The translations under genes and the position numbers were made by a program. A stretch of DNA of 64,000 nucleotides from Curvibacter gracilis ATCC BAA-807 (GTDB taxonomy: Bacteria; Pseudomonadota; Gammaproteobacteria; Burkholderiales; Burkholderiaceae_C): the NCBI RefSeq assembly GCF_000518645.1, contig NZ_KI912466.1:245792-309791 (forward strand), in the 5' to 3' direction. This document shows, piece after piece, positions 55,016 to 64,000 of the stretch (position 1 is its first letter; each line of letters starts with the position of its first letter). The notes under the pieces are model-generated. The model ran no database searches and was not told the origin of the DNA. It saw only the letters and a list, made by a program, of their open reading frames with translations.

Positions 55016-55816
55016 ATGATTTTATCCAGTGAGTCCACCGGTATGGTGCTGCTGGGCCTGGCAGCCGCCGCAGCCTATGCCGTACCCGCAGCCGCCGCCT
55101 CGCGCATCGCGCCGCGCGGCGTGCGTTTCGCCCTGCTGCTGGCCTGGTTGCTGCACGCGGGCGTGTTGATGCTGGGGCTGGCCGGCGAGCCTCCCCGATT
55201 CGGCTTTGCGCCAGCCCTGTCCGTCACGGCCTGGCTGGTGCTGACGGTGTATGCCATCGAAAGCCGCCTGTTTCCGCAACTCCAGGCGCGCTGGGCGCTG
55301 GCCGGCCTCGGGGCCTTCACCGTGCTGCTGTCGCTGGTGTTTCCGGGGCAGACCCTGCACGTCAGCGCTTCGCCCTGGCTGCCCCTGCACTGGGCCCTGG
55401 GCATTGCCTCGTACGGCATGTTCTCGGCTGCGGTGGTGCACGCCTGGCTCATGACCCGGGCTGAACACCGCATCCGGCAGGCCGCCGACCCGCACAGCGG
55501 GGTGCCGCTGCTGACCCTGGAACGCCTCACCTTCCGCTTCGTGGCCGCCGGCTTTGTGCTGCTGACCGCCACCCTGCTGGCAGGCTGGCTGTTCGGCGAG
55601 GTGCTGTATGGCCAGGCCTGGCGCTGGAACCACAAGACCGTGTTCTCGGTGCTGTCGTGGCTGACCTTTGCCGTGCTGCTGCTGGGCCGCTCCCGCTTCG
55701 GCTGGCGGGGGCGCCGGGCTCTGCGCATCCTGTACATCGGCTCCGGCCTGCTGCTGCTGGCCTATGTGGGCTCGCGCTTCGTGATGGAAGTGCTGCTGAG
55801 CCGGGGTGGGGCATGA
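55016..55816 (+). CDS. CcsA/YpjD-like inner-membrane cytochrome c assembly protein
   Basis: The 266-aa protein has about eight hydrophobic segments and CcsA/HemX-type sequence: LPLHWALGIASYGMFSAAVVHA with a membrane His, and the GQAWRWNHKTVFSVLSWLTFAVLL end segment. CcsA-type proteins handle haem in cytochrome c maturation; this shorter YpjD-like group is next to ffh in many proteobacteria and its role is less clear. It overlaps the next gene as ATGA. Confidence 0.86.
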   Translation: MILSSESTGMVLLGLAAAAAYAVPAAAASRIAPRGVRFALLLAWLLHAGVLMLGLAGEPPRFGFAPALSVTAWLVLTVYAIESRLFPQLQARWALAGLGAFTVLLSLVFPGQTLHVSASPWLPLHWALGIASYGMFSAAVVHAWLMTRAEHRIRQAADPHSGVPLLTLERLTFRFVAAGFVLLTATLLAGWLFGEVLYGQAWRWNHKTVFSVLSWLTFAVLLLGRSRFGWRGRRALRILYIGSGLLLLAYVGSRFVMEVLLSRGGA

Positions 55817-56085
55817 GCAAAGTCCTGCTGATCATCGGCATCGCGCTGGGCGTGTACTGGCTCTGGCGCCAGGGCCGCATGGCCGAATCCCGCGAGGCCA
55901 GGCCCGCACCGCCCGAAAGCCCGGCAGCCGCGCGCCAGAGCACCGTCACGCCGCTGCAGGACATGGTGGCCTGCGCCCACTGCGGCCTGCACCTGCCCCG
56001 CAGCGAAGCCCTGGCCGATGGCCCGGGCGGCAGCGCACCGTTCTACTGCAGTGCGGCCCACCGCCAGAGCGGCCGCCAGGCATGA
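55813..56085 (+). CDS. Small membrane-anchored CxxC protein (PP0621-like)
   Basis: The 90-aa protein has an N-terminal helix (VLLIIGIALGVYWLW) and a small Cys motif CAHCGLHLP followed by FYCSAAHR, likely a mini zinc ribbon. Proteins of this form (PP0621 family) are found between ffh/ccsA-like and pilS genes. It overlaps both neighbours as ATGA, so translation is coupled. Function is unknown. Confidence 0.82.
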   Translation: MSKVLLIIGIALGVYWLWRQGRMAESREARPAPPESPAAARQSTVTPLQDMVACAHCGLHLPRSEALADGPGGSAPFYCSAAHRQSGRQA

Positions 56086-57812
56086 GCACGGACGACGCGC
56101 CCCCGTCCTGGTTCAGCGCACTCGACCCCGATTCTTCCGAGCTGCTCCCGCTGCCGGGCACACCGTCTCGGCTGTGGCACGGATTTCTGACCGCCCGGCT
56201 GATGCTGGCCCTGGCGCTGCTGATGCTGCAGGGCCTGAGCAACCTGCTGACCCCACCCATCAACGCCTGGGTGATGGGCCTGGGCGGGGTGTATTTCGGC
56301 CTCACGCTGCTGACCCGTTGGCGAGCCACAAAGCAACCTCCCAGCCCCGAAATGGGGACGCACTGGTTGCCCACCATCGGGCTGGACCTGCTGGTGTTCT
56401 CGGCCCTGCAATGGCTGCAGACCGGCAGCATGAACTACGCCCCCCTGGTGGTGATGCCGGTGCTGATGGCCGCCACCCTGGGCTCGCGTCTGCTGACACT
56501 GTCGAGCGCGGCGGCCGGCACCCTGCTGCTGCTGGTGCAGACCTGGAGCCTGCACCTGCTGACGGGCAACGACCCGGCCGCCCCGCTGATGCAGGCGGGC
56601 ATCACGGGTTGCGGCTACTTCGTGGTGGGCCTGCTGGTGCACCAGTTGGCGCAGCGACTGGCCCGCGAAGAACGCATTTCCAACAGCAGCCGACTGGCCG
56701 CCCAGGTGCAGGCCCAGGTCAACACCCTGGTGATCGACCACCTGCGTGACGGGGTGCTGGTGATCGATGCCCGCGAGGTGGTGTGCGCCCTGAACCCGGC
56801 AGCGCGCAGCTTGCTGGGGTCGGCGGCGGCCCAGACCGCCCCGGGCTTCTGGCTCGGTGCCCACCCGCAATGGCAACCCCTGCTGGACCTGGCCAGAGCC
56901 ACGTTCGGCCAAGCCCGGGCCCAGGTGCAGGACACCGAACTTCGGCTGGATGCCCAGAGCACGGCCCAGGTGCACGTGCGCACGCGACTGACCCGCAGCG
57001 GCCAGCAGCCCACCGGCAACCTGTGTGTCATGTTCGTGCACGACCTGCGCGAGCTGGAGGCCCGCCTGCGCACCGAGAAGCTGGCGGCCATGGGCCGGGT
57101 CTCGGCCGCCATGGCGCACGAGATCCGCAACCCGCTGGCCGCCATCACCCAGGCCAATGCGCTGCTGGAAGAAGACATTCAGGACCCCGCCCAGCGGCGG
57201 CTGGTGCAGATGGTGCAGCACAACGCGCAGCGCCTGGCCCGCATCGTCGAAGAGGTGCTGGACATCGCCCGGGTCGAGCATCAGCCGGGGGCGGACCCGG
57301 GCACGGCCATGCCCCTGGACGCCAGTGTGGCCGCCTGCTGCCGGGAGTGGTGTCAGCGCGATCCGGCCCGTCGCCGCCTGCAACTGGATCTGCGGGCCGG
57401 CCAGGTGCAGGTCAGCTTCGACCCCGAGCACCTGCGCCGGGTGCTGGACAACCTGCTGGACAATGCCCTGCGTTACCAGGGCCTGCACGCCGATTCGCTG
57501 CAGGTATCGACCCGGCACCCGGCAGGCCATGCCCCCAGCCTGATGGTGTGGAGCGACGGGGCCCCCATGGAGCCCAGCGTGGAACGCCACCTGTTCGAAC
57601 CCTTCTTCTCGTCCGAAAGCCGGTCTTCCGGGCTGGGCCTGTACATCTGCCGCCAGCTTTGCGAGCGCCACGGTGCCCACATCGCCTACCAGCGCACGTC
57701 GGCCGCCACCGCCCGCGGCAGGCTGGATGGCAACGCCTTCGTGCTCGATTTCACGACGGCCGCCACGGGCGATGGACAGCCCCAGCTCGCGTTTGACACA
57801 ATGCCCAGTTGA
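56082..57812 (+). CDS. pilS: Sensor histidine kinase PilS
   Basis: The 576-aa kinase has about six transmembrane helices (residues 30-200), a PAS-like region (LRDGVLVIDAREVVCALNPAA) and a kinase core with H346 in AHEIRNPLAAI, an N box DNLLDNALRYQG and G box SSGLGLYI. PilS controls type IV pilus transcription with PilR; the gene order pilS-pilR and the PilS topology support the name. pilR follows 2 bases after its stop. Confidence 0.89.
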   Translation: MSTDDAPPSWFSALDPDSSELLPLPGTPSRLWHGFLTARLMLALALLMLQGLSNLLTPPINAWVMGLGGVYFGLTLLTRWRATKQPPSPEMGTHWLPTIGLDLLVFSALQWLQTGSMNYAPLVVMPVLMAATLGSRLLTLSSAAAGTLLLLVQTWSLHLLTGNDPAAPLMQAGITGCGYFVVGLLVHQLAQRLAREERISNSSRLAAQVQAQVNTLVIDHLRDGVLVIDAREVVCALNPAARSLLGSAAAQTAPGFWLGAHPQWQPLLDLARATFGQARAQVQDTELRLDAQSTAQVHVRTRLTRSGQQPTGNLCVMFVHDLRELEARLRTEKLAAMGRVSAAMAHEIRNPLAAITQANALLEEDIQDPAQRRLVQMVQHNAQRLARIVEEVLDIARVEHQPGADPGTAMPLDASVAACCREWCQRDPARRRLQLDLRAGQVQVSFDPEHLRRVLDNLLDNALRYQGLHADSLQVSTRHPAGHAPSLMVWSDGAPMEPSVERHLFEPFFSSESRSSGLGLYICRQLCERHGAHIAYQRTSAATARGRLDGNAFVLDFTTAATGDGQPQLAFDTMPS

Positions 57813-57814
57813 CC

Positions 57815-59381
<1,567 letters not shown>

Positions 59382-59395
<14 letters not shown>

Positions 59396-59987
59396 CCCGA
59401 CACCGCCGCTGTGGCAGGGTGGCTGGTACACGGCGGCCCGGGCCCTGGCCTCACCCAACTTCGGGCCCCGCCCCGATCAGGCCTGCATCGACCTGATCGT
59501 GCTGCACTCGATCAGCCTGCCGCCGGGCCAGTACGGCGGCAACGAGGTGCAGCAGCTGTTCACCAACCAGCTCGACTGGGACGCCCACCCTTACTTCGGG
59601 CAGATCCGCGGCCTGGAGGTGTCGGCCCACTTCTACATCCGGCGCGATGGCGAGCTGTGGCAATTCGTCGATTGCGACCAGCGCGCCTGGCATGCCGGCC
59701 GCTCGCATTACCGGGGCCGCGACAACTGCAATGACGACTCGATAGGCATTGAACTCGAAGGTCTCGAAGGAAGCACTTTCACGGTGGCACAATACGCGAC
59801 CCTGAACGGGCTGTGCCAGGCACTGCGCTCTCGTTACCCCATCGCCCATGTGGCAGGTCATGAGCACATTGCCCCGGGTCGCAAGAACGATCCCGGCGCC
59901 GGTTTTGACTGGCCTGGCTTGATCGTCCAGCTGGGCTGGCCCTCAGGATTTTTCCCTATGGCCGTGGCGCATTTGCCGCAGTCCTGA
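59382..59987 (+). CDS. ampD: 1,6-anhydro-N-acetylmuramyl-L-alanine amidase AmpD
   Basis: The 201-aa zinc amidase cleaves anhydromuropeptides in cell-wall recycling. Zinc ligands are expected in LHSISLPPGQYGG, AGHEHIAPGRKNDPG (His and Asp); the AWHAGRSHYRGRDNCNDDSIGIELEG region (in part) is typical of AmpD. The gene overlaps pilR by 14 bases. No signal peptide is seen, in keeping with a cytoplasmic enzyme. Confidence 0.93.
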
Positions 59988-60195
59988 TTTTTTTGCGGCT
60001 TCTGTGGCGGCTCAGCGCTCGCAAGCAGCCGCAGACACCATGCGGCCTTGCGGCCTGAAATGCCCGGCAAAGCCAGAAAACAAGCGGCCCGCCTCCCTGG
60101 AGTGCAGTCCTGGTGCGGCTTTTGAAGCCCCCTTTCTTGCTGCCATCACAAAGTGAAATAAAGCCCTTTTTCCTGCGCTCATCTTTGGGCTTGAT

Positions 60196-60211
60196 ACACT
60201 ACCGGTAGTGT
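60196..60211. promoter_or_regulatory. NrdR box 1 (ACACTACCGGTAGTGT)
   Basis: A perfect 16-bp palindrome with the ACAC...GTGT ends of NrdR boxes, 126 bases before nrdA. A second box starts 32 bases later, the three-helix-turn spacing known for paired NrdR sites. Confidence 0.75.
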
Positions 60212-60227
60212 CTTGAATTCACCCAAG

Positions 60228-60243
60228 ACCCCAGATATAGTGT
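60228..60243. promoter_or_regulatory. NrdR box 2 (ACCCCAGATATAGTGT)
   Basis: The right half ATATAGTGT is a perfect NrdR half-site; the left half is degenerate. It starts 32 bases after box 1. NrdR would repress nrdAB when dATP/ATP signals sufficient dNTPs. Confidence 0.7.
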
Positions 60244-60336
60244 GTAACGATCGGTTCGATCGAACCACCCCATCACCCGCACGCTCCCACCCGAGCCGTG
60301 CCGTCTCCCCTGAAAACAGTTCAAGAAGAGGAATCC

Positions 60337-63252
<2,916 letters not shown>

Positions 63253-63260
63253 GGCCATGG

Positions 63261-63294
63261 ATGCAGCCCAGGCTTCGAGAAGCAGGGGCTGCAT
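63261..63294 (+). other. Long stem-loop between nrdA and nrdB
   Basis: ATGCAGCCC pairs with GGGCTGCAT, enclosing AG/AG internal loops and an inner GCTTC-GA-GAAGC hairpin, together 34 bases right after the nrdA stop. No T-run follows, so it is unlikely to be a terminator. It may protect or process nrdA mRNA and set the NrdA:NrdB ratio. The remainder of the 219-base gap shows nothing coding. Confidence 0.6.
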
Positions 63295-63471
63295 CGACGG
63301 CATGGAAGCCCTGCATGACCCCGTCTGTTTCAACAAGCGACAGCCGCGTCATGCAAGGCCCACAGCGTCGATGCGACAGAACAACAAACCTCTCACAAAC
63401 AAGGCAGCCACGCCCATCGGGTACTTTCCAATTTGCATGGCTGCTTTCATAATCCGGACATTGGAAAACTT

Positions 63472-64000
63472 ATGTTGACCTGGGACGAAGAAGTCAAGCC
63501 CTCATCGCAAAATTCACTCGCCGGCGAACTGCAAAACAGCCGCACGGCCGAGGTCGCGTCTTCCATCGCATCTGCCGCTCCTGGCGAGCTTGCAGCGGGT
63601 GCCAAACGCCGAGTCAATGCGGCCGACAAGCGCATCATCAACGGCCAGACCGACGTCAACCAACTGGTGCCCTTCAAGTACAAGTGGGCCTGGGAAAAGT
63701 ACCTCGCCACCTGCGCCAACCACTGGATGCCGCAAGAGGTCAACATGACCCGCGACATCGCGCTCTGGAAAGACCCCAACGGCCTGACCGAAGATGAGCG
63801 TCGCATCATCAAGCGCAACCTCGGCTTCTTCGTGACCGCCGACTCGCTGGCCGCCAACAACATCGTGCTGGGCACCTACCGCCACATCACGGCCCCCGAG
63901 TGCCGCCAGTTCCTGCTGCGCCAGGCCTTCGAGGAAGCCATCCACACCCATGCCTACCAGTACATCGTGGAGTCGCTGGGTCTGGACGAAAGCGAGATCT
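63472..64000 (+). CDS. nrdB: Ribonucleotide reductase small subunit NrdB (partial, 3' end outside)
   Basis: The frame from ATG 63472 stays open to the window edge, 176 codons. It reads as class Ia NrdB: after a non-conserved N-terminus of about 50 residues comes [32 protein letters not shown] (in part), [19 protein letters not shown], and [15 protein letters not shown] leading to [16 protein letters not shown], which provides diiron ligands. The tyrosyl-radical residue should be in the HAYQYI neighbourhood or close to it; it was not assigned. Confidence 0.93.
   Translation, partial: MLTWDEEVKPSSQNSLAGELQNSRTAEVASSIASAAPGELAAGAKRRVNAADKRIINGQTDVNQLVPFKYKWAWEKYLATCANHWMPQEVNMTRDIALWKDPNGLTEDERRIIKRNLGFFVTADSLAANNIVLGTYRHITAPECRQFLLRQAFEEAIHTHAYQYIVESLGLDESEI

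Larger units (their letters stand above)
59988..60336. other. 349-base intergenic region upstream of nrdA
   Basis: No gene is supported here. The first half is GC-rich with several short overlapping dyads of GCGGC/GCCGC type after ampD; none is a convincing terminator. The second half becomes A/T-richer and carries two NrdR-like boxes (60196-60211, 60228-60243). The nrdA ribosome site GAGGA lies at about 60327-60332. Confidence 0.7.

Overview
The window is a high-GC, densely coded chromosomal segment. Its gene content points to a Burkholderiales betaproteobacterium of the Comamonadaceae/Sphaerotilaceae type: a short FlhD (109 aa) with FlhC, the ffh/ccsA-like/pilS/pilR/ampD string, an aerobic benzoyl-CoA (box) pathway, Bug-type solute-binding proteins and an NrdR-regulated class Ia nrdAB. 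No tRNA, rRNA, insertion sequence, phage block or CRISPR array was recognised.

Region 1 (1-24932) is a sulfur supercluster. An organosulfur module on the + strand (flavin monooxygenase, TauD-type dioxygenase, ABC importer; 133-5310) is followed by the most interesting locus: rhodanese, serine O-acetyltransferase (EpsC type), XRE regulator, family 2A encapsulin shell (SrpI type) and a cysteine desulfurase with a long disordered N-terminal cargo-loading region (5473-10169), closed by a clear terminator. Next come two minus-strand blocks for sulfonate/sulfone-type substrates: binding protein, 2-hydroxyacid dehydrogenase, three oxidoreductases, class II aldolase, a CysB-like LysR regulator, a c-type cytochrome and a second ABC importer. 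They face a thiol dioxygenase and a four-rhodanese protein. A reasonable reading (inference) is that liberated sulfur enters cysteine, and surplus cysteine sulfur is moved by the encapsulated desulfurase.

Region 2 (24953-29719) holds an orphan HipB-type regulator with a possible HipA remnant, then a Bug binding protein, an acyl-CoA dehydrogenase and an APH-type kinase (the LvaC/LvaA or ACAD10/11 combination). A FadR-type GntR regulator is divergent from these, with a matching operator between them.

Region 3 (29812-39727) concerns motility and signalling: two GGDEF proteins, flhDC, a low-complexity Ser/Ala protein, a lipoprotein, an orphan FlgH-like lipoprotein, a chalcone-isomerase-like protein, a pseudo-receiver/TPR protein and a membrane-anchored HDOD protein.

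Region 4 (39756-50010) is the box pathway. boxC-boxB-boxA lie on the minus strand behind a recognisable promoter/operator and with a terminator before boxA. boxR is next, and a DUF4863 gene, boxD, benzoate-CoA ligase and an alpha/beta hydrolase diverge from it.

Region 5 (49997-64000) is mostly housekeeping: an unusual HugZ/Ppx-like fusion, an SSB-like protein, miaB, ffh, a CcsA-like protein, pilS/pilR, ampD and nrdA with the start of nrdB.
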